Assembly: GCF_006716235.1 (NCBI RefSeq)
Contig: NZ_VFOR01000005.1
Span: 1-64,000 of the forward strand
Source: Propioniferax innocua
GTDB lineage: Bacteria; Actinomycetota; Actinomycetes; Propionibacteriales; Propionibacteriaceae
Direction of reading: 5' to 3'
Length of the DNA stretch: 64,000 nt
Position numbers and translations under genes: made by a program
Shown here: positions 9,139 to 17,909 of the stretch, one piece after another
How the letters are laid out: every line of letters starts with the position of its first letter
Position numbering within the stretch: position 1 is the stretch's first letter
Notes under the pieces: generated by a model
Databases searched by the model: none
Seen by the model: the letters and a program-made list of their open reading frames with translations, nothing else
Told to the model about the DNA's origin: nothing

Positions 9139-10149
9139 ATGGACCTCAGCACCACCTATCTCGGACTGCAGTTGGCGCACCCTGTGGTGTCATCGGCAGG
9201 CCCGTTGACCGCCACGGTTGACGGGGTGCGGGCACTGGCCGACGGGGGAGCGTCGGCGGTCGTGCTGCACTCTCTGTTCGAGGAGGAACTGCGCACCCGT
9301 GCAGCCCGTGATGCGGCAATCATGGACCGCAACTCCGATGCGTTCGCCGAGTCCCTGGACTACTTCCCCGACGTGCAGGTCTCGACGCAGGCCGAGGCCC
9401 GCTCTTACCTGTCACTGGTGGAACGCGCATCGGCCGCGGTGGACGTGCCTGTCATCGCCTCACTCAACGGCTCCGACATCGGTGGCTGGACCGGTTTCGC
9501 CCGACAGCTCCAGGATGCCGGTGCTGCGGCAGTGGAACTCAACATCTATCTGGTGCCCGGTGATGTTTTCACCGATGGCTCGGAGGTGGTCCTGCGGCAT
9601 CGGGAGATCGTCCGTGCGGTGTGCGATGCGGTTGACATCCCAGTGTCGGTGAAACTGTCCCCGCACTTCACCTCCCCGGGCCACATGGCATTGACATTGC
9701 TTGCTGACGGCGCCGCCGGATTGGTGCTGTTCAACCGTTTCCTACAGCCGGACGTGAACGTGGATGACCTCTCCACCGACGTGGGGTTCGATCTGTCCGC
9801 GCCGCACGAGGGGCGTCTGCCACGCACCTGGATCGCTGCTCTGCGGGAGCACACACGTGCGTCTCTCGCGGGCTCGACGGGTGTGGAGACCGCCGACGAT
9901 GTGGTGCGCTACGTGCTAGCGGGGGCTGACGTGGTCATGACGACCAGTTCCCTCGTGCGGAACGGGCCCGCCCATGCGGGCACCCTGGTCGCCGGCCTGG
10001 AGGAATGGCTCGTCCGCAAGGGCTTCGACTCGCTGGGCGCGGCGCGGGGCATGCTTGCGGTGCCGGGGAACGTGGATGCCGATGCCCATGAACGGGGCGG
10101 CTACGTGCAGGCGATCCAGCGGGCCAAGGAGCGCTACGGGGCGCTGTGA
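9139..10149 (+). CDS. Dihydroorotate dehydrogenase-like flavoprotein of the nifJ-linked subgroup
   Basis: TIM-barrel protein resembling PyrD, 336 residues. Family traits are the opening LSTTYLGLQLAHPVVSSAG, the strand VPVIASLNG, VKLSPHF and the C-terminal phosphate-binding TTSSLVRNGP region. The active-site segment of true dihydroorotate dehydrogenases (NLSCPN or NISCPN) reads ELNIYLVPGD here, so the catalytic Cys/Ser is absent and a role in pyrimidine synthesis is unlikely. AAGGAG 5 bp upstream supports ATG 9139; the start lies 2 bp after the nifJ stop, so the two are co-transcribed. Proteins annotated DHOD-like often neighbour nifJ, but I know of no proven reaction. A flavin electron carrier in pyruvate metabolism is a guess. 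Its 3' end overlaps convergent gluQRS by 16 bp. Confidence 0.75.
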   Translation: MDLSTTYLGLQLAHPVVSSAGPLTATVDGVRALADGGASAVVLHSLFEEELRTRAARDAAIMDRNSDAFAESLDYFPDVQVSTQAEARSYLSLVERASAAVDVPVIASLNGSDIGGWTGFARQLQDAGAAAVELNIYLVPGDVFTDGSEVVLRHREIVRAVCDAVDIPVSVKLSPHFTSPGHMALTLLADGAAGLVLFNRFLQPDVNVDDLSTDVGFDLSAPHEGRLPRTWIAALREHTRASLAGSTGVETADDVVRYVLAGADVVMTTSSLVRNGPAHAGTLVAGLEEWLVRKGFDSLGAARGMLAVPGNVDADAHERGGYVQAIQRAKERYGAL

Positions 10150-11036
10150 TCGCTGCGGGCCCCGGGCCACACCCAGGGCTCGGTCGGGATCGTGGTGGGG
10201 TCGAACCGTTCGAGCAGGTCATCCATCGACACCTCGGCGTCAGCGTCGCACAGCCCGAGTGAGGCGCCGAGGCGAGCACGCACCCGGCCAGCGTCCTCCC
10301 CGCCGGCTGCCAGGTCGGGGAGGGTGACCGCGCCGTGACGCTTGGCCAGACGCGTCCCCTCGTCATCGACCACCAGCCCCACGTGCACGTACGTGGGGGG
10401 CTCGGCACCGAGGCGTTCGGTCAGCCACGCCTGACGCGGCGCCGACCCCAACAGATCGTCACCGCGCACCACCTCGTCGACCCCCTGTGCGATGTCGTCC
10501 ACCACCACTGCCAGGTTGTAGGCCCAGGCGCCATCGGCGCGGCGGAGCACGAAGTCATCGACGACTCCGGTCACCTCACCGTGCAGCCGGTCGTACACGG
10601 TGCAGGTGGTGCCGTCAGCGCGCACACGCAGTGAAGCGGGCCGCTCCCGAGCGCGTTCGGCACGTTCTGCATCGGTGAGATCGCGGCACGTCCCCGGATA
10701 TCGGCGAACGCCGTCATGCGGTGCCGATGAGGCCTCGGCGATCTCTCTACGGGTGCAGAAGCAGGGGTAGGTCTGAAGACTTGCGAGTGCTTCGTGGTAG
10801 GCGTCGGCGCGTTCGGACTGGATCATGGCCGGTCCGTCGAACGTGATTCCCAGAGCGTCAAGATCAGCCAGTTGCCGTTCGGCGATACCGGGCCGGACAC
10901 GACCGGTGTCGAGATCTTCGATACGCAGCCGCAACGGTTCACCGGCTGCTCGGGCGCACAACCACGCGACCATGGCGGTGCGGAGGTTCCCCACATGAAG
11001 ATCGGAGGTGGGGCTCGGGGCGTAGCGTCCGGTCAT
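10134..11036 (-). CDS. gluQ: Glutamyl-Q tRNA(Asp) synthetase
   Basis: GluQRS attaches glutamate to queuosine in the anticodon of tRNA-Asp. The 300-residue protein contains only the catalytic half of a glutamyl-tRNA synthetase: YAPSPTSDLHVGNLRTA (HIGH motif), LRIEDLD, the zinc motif CFC...YPGTC, the VVRGDDLLGSAPRQ segment and RLAKRHG in place of KMSKS. No anticodon-binding domain follows, as expected for the family. The start is ATG 11036: TACTCT (11049-11044) lies 7 bp upstream, which suggests a leaderless transcript; the longer frame is not conserved-looking. A separate full-length gltX is at 42979, so this is the specialised paralogue. Confidence 0.88.
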   Translation of the reverse strand: MTGRYAPSPTSDLHVGNLRTAMVAWLCARAAGEPLRLRIEDLDTGRVRPGIAERQLADLDALGITFDGPAMIQSERADAYHEALASLQTYPCFCTRREIAEASSAPHDGVRRYPGTCRDLTDAERAERARERPASLRVRADGTTCTVYDRLHGEVTGVVDDFVLRRADGAWAYNLAVVVDDIAQGVDEVVRGDDLLGSAPRQAWLTERLGAEPPTYVHVGLVVDDEGTRLAKRHGAVTLPDLAAGGEDAGRVRARLGASLGLCDADAEVSMDDLLERFDPTTIPTEPWVWPGARSDHSAP

Positions 11037-11120
11037 CACCTCGAGAGTAGTCCCGACACGGGGAACCCAACATTTCGGCCCTCTCACAGGAACGTTGAGG
11101 GAGTATTTCCCTTTGCGTCT

Positions 11121-11134
11121 CCTCACAGGTGAGG
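11121..11134. promoter_or_regulatory. Perfect 14-bp dyad CCTCACAGGTGAGG between gluQ and pafB
   Basis: Arms CCTCAC and GTGAGG flank AG, about 85 bp upstream of each divergent start codon. It may be an operator or a small hairpin. No regulator can be named. Confidence 0.3.
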
Positions 11135-11196
11135 TTGTGCATGGATCCACACCTCGAAGAACCTGTGGCGCTCCTGTGCAGATGACGAATCGTCGC

Positions 11197-11209
11197 TAAC
11201 CTGAGTCCC
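11197..11209 (+). promoter_or_regulatory. -10 element of a probable leaderless pafB promoter
   Basis: TAACCT (11197-11202) ends 7 bp before the GTG start of pafB and no Shine-Dalgarno sequence lies between. This geometry puts the first transcribed base at the start codon. Confidence 0.5.
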
Positions 11210-12163
11210 GTGGCACCGAGGGCAAGTGAACGCATCCTGAATCTGGCGATGTATCTGCTGTCCGCGCCCGGCCCGCGTCTGCACAGCGACATCCGCGAGA
11301 ACCTCGAGGCCTACCAACAGATGAACGATGGCGCCTACTTGCGCGCGTTCGAACGTGACAAGCGCCTGCTGCGTGAACTCGGCGTGCCCCTGCGCACGGT
11401 CGAGGTGCCGGAGACCGATGCAGGTGTCGGGTACGTCATCGATGCCGGGGATTTCGAACTTCCCCCGGTGGAGTTCGACGCCGAGGAAGCCATGCTCATC
11501 GAGTTGGCCGCCCGTATGTGGCGGGCTGAAAGCGTCGGCGCAGAGGCGGTCGGCGGGTTGATGAAACTTCAGGCCGCCGGAGCCAGACCGACCGACCGGC
11601 CTGACGCCTTCGTGCCGCGTCTCACCCTGCCCGAGCCGGGGTTCGACATCGTGTGGGATGCACTGCTGGAGAGCCGACGTCTGGGGTTCACCTATCGCGG
11701 AATCGACCGGGTCGTGCAGCCGTGGCGTCTGGTCACCCGGCACGGCAGCAGTTATCTGGTTGGTTTCGACGAGGTACGGGAGGCTCCGCGGGTATTCAAA
11801 CTGGCACGCATCACGCAGGGGCCGGAGCCGGTGGGGGAACCGGGAGATGCCCCGGCACCCGACCCGGACGATGTCGATGCGGCCGTCGCTCGGCTCATGG
11901 ATCCGGATCCGGCCCGGCGTCACGCGATCGTGGCCGTGCGCCGCGACCGGCAGGGCATGCTCACCCGCAGAGGGGAACGGATCGAGGAAGCACCCCCATG
12001 GAACGGGGCGGTGCCGGAGAGCTTCGACCTGTGGCGGGTGCCGTTCGGATCGACGCAGCGGTTCGCCGCCGACCTCGCCGCAGCCGCCGATGACGTGATC
12101 GTGATGGATCCATCCGATCTGCGGGACGCGGTCATCGACCATCTCCAAGGGGTGCTGCGATGA
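11210..12163 (+). CDS. pafB: WYL-domain transcription regulator PafB
   Basis: PafB and PafC form a transcription activator that, in mycobacteria, drives the RecA-independent DNA damage response. The 317-residue protein has an N-terminal winged helix (ERILNLAMYLLSAPGPRLHSDIREN, then FERDKRLLRELGVPLRTVEV), a middle WYL sensor domain (LGFTYRGIDRVVQPWRLVTRHGSSYLVGFD) and a C-terminal WCX extension ending near DHLQGVLR. GTG 11210 has a -10 element just upstream and no SD, so leaderless translation is likely. The stop overlaps pafC by ATGA. In mycobacteria pafB follows pafA directly; here 7.5 kb of redox genes and gluQ separate them. Confidence 0.92.
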   Translation: MAPRASERILNLAMYLLSAPGPRLHSDIRENLEAYQQMNDGAYLRAFERDKRLLRELGVPLRTVEVPETDAGVGYVIDAGDFELPPVEFDAEEAMLIELAARMWRAESVGAEAVGGLMKLQAAGARPTDRPDAFVPRLTLPEPGFDIVWDALLESRRLGFTYRGIDRVVQPWRLVTRHGSSYLVGFDEVREAPRVFKLARITQGPEPVGEPGDAPAPDPDDVDAAVARLMDPDPARRHAIVAVRRDRQGMLTRRGERIEEAPPWNGAVPESFDLWRVPFGSTQRFAADLAAAADDVIVMDPSDLRDAVIDHLQGVLR

Positions 12164-13122
12164 GCACGACCGCGAAGCAGGTGGTCCGCATCCTGCGGCT
12201 GGCACCGTATCTGCAGGCACATCCCGATGTGACGGTGGCCGAGGTGGCCCGCTCCCTGGGGGTACGTCCCGCGCAGGTCGTCAAGGATCTGCAGGTGCTG
12301 ATGATGTGTGGCACCGGGCCCTACGGGGGACAGATGATCGACGTCGATCTGGATGCCTTGGAGGACGACGGACGTATCCGGATCTCGAACGCCGAGGTTC
12401 TCGCACATCCGATGCGCTTCACTCCGGCCGAGGTGGTGCCGTTGATGGTGGGGCTGCGACTCCTTGCCGATGTGACCGGCCCCGGGCAGCATGTGGTCAT
12501 CGAGCGCACCTTGGAGAAGTTGCGGTCGATCGCCGGCCCGGACGCCGAGGCCGCCGGTCGCGTCGAGGTGCGGACGGTGTCGGCGTCACAGGAGATCCGG
12601 GACGCGATCGACACCGCGAAGGAACGGGCCGTGCGGCTGCGCATCACCTACGCCGGGCATGCGACGACGCAGCGGCTGGTGGATGTGGACCAGATCATCC
12701 TGCGAGATGGGCTGACCTATCTGCAGGCGTGGAGCGACGCCGTCGCCGAGGGGGACGCGCCCGGTTGGCGCACCTTTCGGCTGGACCGCATCCTCGACGC
12801 CGAGGTGACAGACGAACCATCGCTGCGACGCCCCGATCCGCCGCACACCGACACCTGGACGTCCACGCTCGCCCGTGCGGATACGGTCGTGCTGGATGTC
12901 GATCCGCGTGGGGAGTGGGTCGCTGAGGCCCATCCGGTCCAGGGACGCGAACCGCGGCCCGACGGAAAGGCCGGCTCACGTCTGCACCTTCGCGTGGCCG
13001 ATCGCCAGTGGTTCATCTCACTGATGCTGCGACTGGGCGACAGCGCCACGGTGATCTCGCCGGATGACGCGGCGCAGGCCGCGCAAGAAGCGGCAGCGGC
13101 AGCACTGCGGGCGTACTCCTGA
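12160..13122 (+). CDS. pafC: WYL-domain transcription regulator PafC
   Basis: Second half of the PafBC regulator, 320 residues. The N-terminal helix-turn-helix (VVRILRLAPYLQAHPDVTVAEVARSLGVRPAQVVKDLQVL) is followed by a WYL domain (AVRLRITYAGHATTQRLVDVDQIILRDGLTYLQAWSD, then WRTFRLDRILDAEV) and a WCX C-terminal domain. The ATGA overlap with pafB implies translational coupling, which fits a heteromeric product. WYL domains bind nucleic acid or nucleotides and are thought to sense single-stranded DNA. tatA follows after 80 bp, as in mycobacteria. Confidence 0.92.
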   Translation: MSTTAKQVVRILRLAPYLQAHPDVTVAEVARSLGVRPAQVVKDLQVLMMCGTGPYGGQMIDVDLDALEDDGRIRISNAEVLAHPMRFTPAEVVPLMVGLRLLADVTGPGQHVVIERTLEKLRSIAGPDAEAAGRVEVRTVSASQEIRDAIDTAKERAVRLRITYAGHATTQRLVDVDQIILRDGLTYLQAWSDAVAEGDAPGWRTFRLDRILDAEVTDEPSLRRPDPPHTDTWTSTLARADTVVLDVDPRGEWVAEAHPVQGREPRPDGKAGSRLHLRVADRQWFISLMLRLGDSATVISPDDAAQAAQEAAAAALRAYS

Positions 13123-13202
13123 GGCGTACCGCTGAAGGATGCTGCAACAGGCGGCACCCTGTAGGCTGAGCCGCGGCCGCAGACCAAGCGCAGGAGTATC
13201 CC

Positions 13203-13526
13203 ATGGAATCCACGTTCGTCCCCCTCGTCCTCGGGCTCGGGATGCAGGAACTAGTCATCATCTTGCTGATCGCTTTGCTGTTGTTCGGCGGCAGCCGGTT
13301 GGCCGGCATCGGCAAGAGCAGTGGACGAGCCATCCGTGAGTTCAAGGAAGAGACACGCGGGTTGCGAGAGGATGAGCGCAGGGCCAACTCCGAATCGAGC
13401 TCGGACAAGCGTGACGCCACCGCTGGGGATGTGAACCGGGGGATCGAAGCCAAGTCCACCGATGGATCGGTCGACGCCGAGGTCGTGGAGTCCGAGACCG
13501 AGAAGAACTCCGACGAACTGCGCTGA
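13203..13526 (+). CDS. tatA: Sec-independent translocase subunit TatA
   Basis: TatA forms the pore-like assembly of the twin-arginine translocase, which exports folded proteins. The 107-residue protein has one transmembrane helix (QELVIILLIALLLFG, residues about 15-30), the conserved FG hinge, an amphipathic helix (KSSGRAIREFKEE) and a charged, disordered tail rich in Ser/Asp/Glu. AGGAG lies about 7 bp before ATG 13203, and TAGGCT (13162-13167) could be its -10 element. tatC follows 3 bp after the stop. TatA and TatB are hard to tell apart by sequence; TatA is favoured by length and by its position before tatC. Confidence 0.93.
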   Translation: MESTFVPLVLGLGMQELVIILLIALLLFGGSRLAGIGKSSGRAIREFKEETRGLREDERRANSESSSDKRDATAGDVNRGIEAKSTDGSVDAEVVESETEKNSDELR

Positions 13527-13529
13527 TCC

Positions 13530-14360
13530 ATGGCCGTGATCCCTTCTTGGATGCGGCCTCCCACGATGCCGGCCGACGGCAACATGTCGCTGGCCGATCA
13601 TCTGCGGGAGCTGCGATATCGCGTCGTTGTGGCGCTGATCGCGGTGACCGTGATGACGATCGTCGCCGCCTTCTTCTACCAGGACCTGCTCTCATTACTG
13701 ATGCTTCCCTGGCATCAGGCGCAGGAGGCGCTGCTCGCTGAACGCCCGGGCCAAGAACTGCAGGTGGCCAATATCGGGGTCACCGCGCCCCTGACGCTGG
13801 CGATCAAGATCTGCGCCGTCGCTGGTGTTGTGGTCTCGTCCCCGCTGTGGATCTACCAGCTGTGGGCGTTCATCGCTCCGGGACTGTTGGCCAAGGAGAA
13901 GAAGTGGGCGCTGGCGTTCGTCGGGTCGGCGACGCCGTTGTTCCTGGCCGGTGTGGCCGCCGGCTACTTCGTGCTTCCCAAGGGCATCCAGGTGATGTTG
14001 GGGTTCACCCCAGAATCCCAACAGATCACCAACCTGTTGGACCTTTCCACGTTCCTGAACTTCATGCTGCGCCTGATGCTGGTGTTCGGCATCGGCTTCC
14101 TGCTGCCCGTCGCGGTGGTCGCGTTGAATCTCATGGGTGTGGTCACGTGGGAGCAGCTTGCCAAGGCCCGGGTGTACGTGGTGTTCGGCACGTTCGTGTT
14201 CGGCGCGGTGGCCACCCCATCGACCGACCCGTTCTCGATGCTGGTGTTGGCCATTCCGATGGCGGTTCTCTACCTGATCGCCGAGTTCCTGTGCTGGATC
14301 AATGATCGGCGCAAGCGCAAACGTGGTGCCCAGACTTCCGACCTCGAGGTGACCACGTGA
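13530..14360 (+). CDS. tatC: Sec-independent translocase subunit TatC
   Basis: TatC is the membrane receptor that binds twin-arginine signal peptides. The 276-residue protein shows the family start MSLADHLRELRYRVVVALIAV, the loop around LYQLWAFIAPGLLAKEKK (here IYQLWAFIAPGL) and six predicted membrane helices, ending in a basic cytoplasmic tail. The opening LADHLRELR holds the Glu and Arg residues that contact the RR motif. It is tightly linked to tatA and its stop overlaps the next gene by GTGA, so all three are probably one transcript. Confidence 0.96.
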   Translation: MAVIPSWMRPPTMPADGNMSLADHLRELRYRVVVALIAVTVMTIVAAFFYQDLLSLLMLPWHQAQEALLAERPGQELQVANIGVTAPLTLAIKICAVAGVVVSSPLWIYQLWAFIAPGLLAKEKKWALAFVGSATPLFLAGVAAGYFVLPKGIQVMLGFTPESQQITNLLDLSTFLNFMLRLMLVFGIGFLLPVAVVALNLMGVVTWEQLAKARVYVVFGTFVFGAVATPSTDPFSMLVLAIPMAVLYLIAEFLCWINDRRKRKRGAQTSDLEVTT

Positions 14361-15280
14361 GCGGGCTCGAGCGTCTCACCCTCGTCTCCAATCCATATGC
14401 GGGCAAGGGGAAGGGTGGACGCGTGCTGCCCGAGGTGGTGCGACGACTCACCCGACAACTGCCCGGCACCCAACTCGACATCCATGAGACCCGCACCTTC
14501 GCCGAGGCCCGACGGCAGATCCGGTATGCCGTCGAGCGAGCGGCCGATGCTCCTGAACTCGAAGCGCTCATGGTGATGGGCGGAGACGGCATGATGACGC
14601 TCGGCGTCGACGCCTGCGCCGGAACCGATGTTCCCCTGGGCATGATTCCGGCCGGTACGGGCAACGACATGAGCCGGGGCTTCGGCCTCCACGGGGTCGA
14701 CCCCCTGTTCGCACTCCGCCGGGTCATCGCCGGTCATACTCGGCATGTCGACGCCCTGCGCGTTCGTGGGGATCTCAGCGACGGTGAGAGCGAGCGTCAT
14801 GTGGGCACGATCGTCGCCACCGGGTTCGACGCCGATGTGAACCGCCGGGCCAACGAAATGACGCTGCCCATCGGCAACCTGCGGTATCTGGCGTCGGTGG
14901 GAACCGAGATTCGCCACTTCCGGCCCATGGAGTACCGGCTGACGATCGATGGTCAGGTCCGTGAGCTGGAAGCCATCCTCGTCTCGGTGGGGAACACCAA
15001 GTACTTCGGTGGCGGGATCAAGATCTGCCCTGACGCCGATCCGACCGATGGGCTCCTCGACGTCACGATCGTCCACCCCGTGCCACGTGCGGTGCTGGTG
15101 GCGATGTTTCCGTCGATCCTGCCGGGCTGGTTCATCCACCTGCCGGTGGTGGAGACGTTCCGGGCGCGGTCCGTCCGCGTCGAGGGCCCTGAGGTGATCG
15201 CGATGGGTGACGGGGAGCTGCTCGGCCACGGGCCGATCGACATCGACGTGCGCCCCCGCGCGCTGCGTATCTTCGGTTGA
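14357..15280 (+). CDS. Diacylglycerol kinase family lipid kinase
   Basis: Member of the DagK/YegS/sphingosine kinase family, 307 residues. The N-terminal catalytic domain has NPYAGKGKGGRV (nucleotide-binding loop), MGGDGMMTLGVDA near residue 74 and PLGMIPAGTGNDMSRGFGL near 95. The C-terminal beta domain includes GTIVATGFDADVNRRAN and the GGGIKICPDADPTDGLLDVTIVHPVPR segment. It probably phosphorylates diacylglycerol or a related lipid; the substrate cannot be read from sequence. The start overlaps tatC by GTGA. The same kind of gene sits between tatC and helY in several actinobacteria. It converges on hrpB with an 88-bp gap. Confidence 0.88.
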   Translation: MSGLERLTLVSNPYAGKGKGGRVLPEVVRRLTRQLPGTQLDIHETRTFAEARRQIRYAVERAADAPELEALMVMGGDGMMTLGVDACAGTDVPLGMIPAGTGNDMSRGFGLHGVDPLFALRRVIAGHTRHVDALRVRGDLSDGESERHVGTIVATGFDADVNRRANEMTLPIGNLRYLASVGTEIRHFRPMEYRLTIDGQVRELEAILVSVGNTKYFGGGIKICPDADPTDGLLDVTIVHPVPRAVLVAMFPSILPGWFIHLPVVETFRARSVRVEGPEVIAMGDGELLGHGPIDIDVRPRALRIFG

Positions 15281-15368
15281 GACTGTGACCGGTGGTGTCT
15301 TGGCCGTCGGGCTGTGGTGGTATGCACCGTCTGTGGTGCGGTTCGCCACAGGTGGCGTGAGTGTGGGG

Positions 15369-17804
15369 TCAGCGTCCTGACTTCTTCGTGCCCCGTTGGG
15401 GTGGCGCGGTGAGGGGATCTTCCGGCCATGGGTGCTTGCTGTAACGGCCACGATTCTCTGCGCGCACGTGAACATAGGCGCCCGCCCAGAACGACGCCAG
15501 ATCATCGGTCACGGCCAGGGGACGCTGAGCCGGTGAGAGCAGATGGAACACCACCGGTGCCCGGCCGTCGGCGAGTCGGGGCGTCTCGGTGAGGCCGAAA
15601 CACTCCTGGAGTTTCACAGCCACCACCGGTGCCTGCTCCGGATCGTCGGGGTAGTCGACCCGGATACGCGAACCGCTGGGGACCTCGAGACGCTCGGGGG
15701 CCAACTCGTCCAGGCGTCCGGCCTCGGGCCAGGGGAGGGCACGCCGCAGGGCAGCGGTGGCGTCGAGGTCCCGCGCGGGGGTTCCGGCGGCCAACTGTTG
15801 CAGTTCGGGGGCGAGCCAGTGGTCCGCGGTGGCGATGAGATGGTCGGTGTCCATCACGGGCCAAGGATCACCGAGATGATGGTGCAGGAAGGCCAGCCGG
15901 GTCCGTAGGGCTTCGGCGCGGTCATCCCATCCGACCACCTGCAGACCGTCGCGGCGCAGGGCCTCATGCACCGCGGCCGCTGCGGTGGCGGGGTCAGGGG
16001 AGGTCGGCGTCGAGGTGAGTTCGATGGCCCCCAACCGTTCGACACGACGCCCCTGGACGCGTCGCTGCCGCGGATGGAAGGTGGCCTCGGTCCGGCTGTT
16101 GTGCAGTGCTGCCGCGGCGTGAAGCGCCAGGTCCTCCTCGATGGGCAGCGCACTGCGGATACGTGCGCCCCGTGGGCCGCGGTCGATGTCGGCCACGGCG
16201 ACCCACTCGGGTGGGTCTCCCCAAGCACGCGGTGCCTCCGCGCCGGTCCCACCGGTGAGCAGGTACTCACGGGAGTCTGGTTCACGCAGGCGTCCGATGC
16301 GATCGGGGAAGGCATGGGCCACGATGTGGGCCAGGGCCCGTCGGTCCAGTCCGGTGCGTCCCAGATCATCGGGGAGACGCCGGGCATCGGTGAGTTCGTC
16401 CACGACGCGACGTGCCCGGGCCGCGTCGATCCCGTCCTCGACCGCGCGGATCTGGGCATGCGCCAGCCGTGGATCGGCCGGGATCGCGGCCAGACGACGA
16501 CCATGAGCGGTGGCGTGACCGTCGGCGTCGATGGCATCGAGGGCCTGCAACGTGTGTTCGGCACGCTCGAATGCGGCATCGGGAAACGGGTCAGGTAGGG
16601 CGAGACCGCGGCCACGCGGAGCGCCCCACACCGCCAGGTCGAGGGCCGCCTGCGTCAGATCAGCGGTGCGGACCTCGGGGGTCGGTTCGGCGGGGAGCCG
16701 TGCCCAGTCGTGTTCGGCCAAGCAGCGGATCACGATGCCGGGCCCGAGCCGTGCGGCTCGGCCTGCCCGCTGGGTGGCCGCAGCGCGTGACGCCGTCACC
16801 GTGACAAGTCCGGTGATTCCGCGGATCGAATCGAACCGAGGCTCGCGTGCAAGCCCCGAATCGACCACGAGCCGGACGCCGGCGACGGTCACCGAGGATT
16901 CGGCCACCGCGGTGGAGACCACGATGCGCGGCTCGGGCCCCTGGATTGCGGCGTCCTGCTCGGACGCGTCGAGCTGTCCGTGGAGGGGAAGCACCGGGCG
17001 GGTGGTCCGGCCGCGCAGTCGTGAGCACACCTGATCGACTTCCCATGCGCCGGGCAGGAATACCAGCGCCGAGGCGTCCGGGGCGATGCCGGATGCGGCG
17101 TCTGCGGTGCAGTCGGCCACATGGTCCAGGAATGCGTGGTCGACGCCCCGAGTGGTGATCGGCGTCGACGCAGGAGGCTGCCAGCGCACCTCCAACGGAT
17201 GCAAGGTCGAGGGAACCCTGACGACCTGGGCATCGCCGAGCAATCGCGCGAACCGATCGGAGTCCAGGGTCGCCGACATCGCGATCAGACGCAGATCCGG
17301 ACGCAGCTCGCGCAGTTCTACGAGCATGCCGAGCGCCAGGTCGTCCTCGAGGTGCCGCTCATGGACCTCGTCGAGGATGACGGTGTGGATCCCCGGGAGC
17401 TCGGGGTCGGTCAGGAGGCGTCGCAGCAGGACTCCGGTGGTGCAGAACTCCACCCGCGTGCGATCGGAGACACGGGCGTCCCGGCGCACGACGTGACCGA
17501 CAAGGCCGCCCACCTGTGTGCCGGTGAGCTGCGCCAATCGTGCCGCGGCGGCACGGGCCGCGACGCGCCGGGGTTGAGTCACCACCACACGCGAGATGGA
17601 GGCACTGGCGACCAGAGGATCGACACTTGAAGCGACCAGAGGCGGAACGAACGTCGTTTTTCCGGTGCCGGGCGGAGCTTCCACCACGGCGCATCCGTTC
17701 TGGACCGCCGTCCGCAGTTCCTCCGCGTGGGCGGCGATGGGGAGACCGCATCCGATGGCTTCCAGATCCCATTCGTCTGCGTGGGACTCGGCTCCTCGAC
17801 TCAA
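15369..17804 (-). CDS. hrpB: ATP-dependent helicase HrpB (DEAH family)
   Basis: Putative DEAH-box RNA helicase, 811 residues. Visible motifs: Walker A APPGTGKTTF near residue 40, VVTQPRRVAARAAAARLA, DEVHERHLEDDLALG, SATLD, VLPLHGQLDASEQD, VVSTAVAESSVTVAGV and QRAGRAARLGPG. The C-terminal part has the HrpB-specific domain (LHAAAALHNSRTEATFHPRQRRVQGR and the closing VAVKLQECFGLTETPRLADGRAPVVFHLLSPAQRPLAVT region). The start is TTG 17804, supported by GGAGGAG 5-7 bp upstream. The biological role of HrpB is poorly known. With dcuC it forms the second block that interrupts the Tat-helY order. Confidence 0.9.
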   Translation of the reverse strand: MSRGAESHADEWDLEAIGCGLPIAAHAEELRTAVQNGCAVVEAPPGTGKTTFVPPLVASSVDPLVASASISRVVVTQPRRVAARAAAARLAQLTGTQVGGLVGHVVRRDARVSDRTRVEFCTTGVLLRRLLTDPELPGIHTVILDEVHERHLEDDLALGMLVELRELRPDLRLIAMSATLDSDRFARLLGDAQVVRVPSTLHPLEVRWQPPASTPITTRGVDHAFLDHVADCTADAASGIAPDASALVFLPGAWEVDQVCSRLRGRTTRPVLPLHGQLDASEQDAAIQGPEPRIVVSTAVAESSVTVAGVRLVVDSGLAREPRFDSIRGITGLVTVTASRAAATQRAGRAARLGPGIVIRCLAEHDWARLPAEPTPEVRTADLTQAALDLAVWGAPRGRGLALPDPFPDAAFERAEHTLQALDAIDADGHATAHGRRLAAIPADPRLAHAQIRAVEDGIDAARARRVVDELTDARRLPDDLGRTGLDRRALAHIVAHAFPDRIGRLREPDSREYLLTGGTGAEAPRAWGDPPEWVAVADIDRGPRGARIRSALPIEEDLALHAAAALHNSRTEATFHPRQRRVQGRRVERLGAIELTSTPTSPDPATAAAAVHEALRRDGLQVVGWDDRAEALRTRLAFLHHHLGDPWPVMDTDHLIATADHWLAPELQQLAAGTPARDLDATAALRRALPWPEAGRLDELAPERLEVPSGSRIRVDYPDDPEQAPVVAVKLQECFGLTETPRLADGRAPVVFHLLSPAQRPLAVTDDLASFWAGAYVHVRAENRGRYSKHPWPEDPLTAPPQRGTKKSGR

Positions 17805-17839
17805 AGTTCTCCTCCGATGGGGTGGGGATTCGGCTCATG

Positions 17840-17855
17840 TACTACGTTGGTAGTA
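17840..17855. promoter_or_regulatory. Candidate operator TACTACGTTGGTAGTA upstream of dcuC
   Basis: Perfect inverted repeat with 6-bp arms and a 4-bp spacer, 36 bp from the hrpB start and 54 bp from the dcuC start. The right arm abuts a -10-like TAACAT (17854-17859) that points towards dcuC. A close relative is found at 3821-3835 in front of the nifJ operon. Confidence 0.5.
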
Positions 17856-17909
17856 ACATGATCTTGTCGGTCGGCTGGCCGGCAGTGAGAATCGCTCAAG
17901 GGAGCTGCG

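Noticed and set aside
9139-10149. Annotation as dihydroorotate dehydrogenase PyrD
   Set aside because: The active-site Cys/Ser segment is absent, no other pyrimidine gene is near, and the gene is joined to nifJ.
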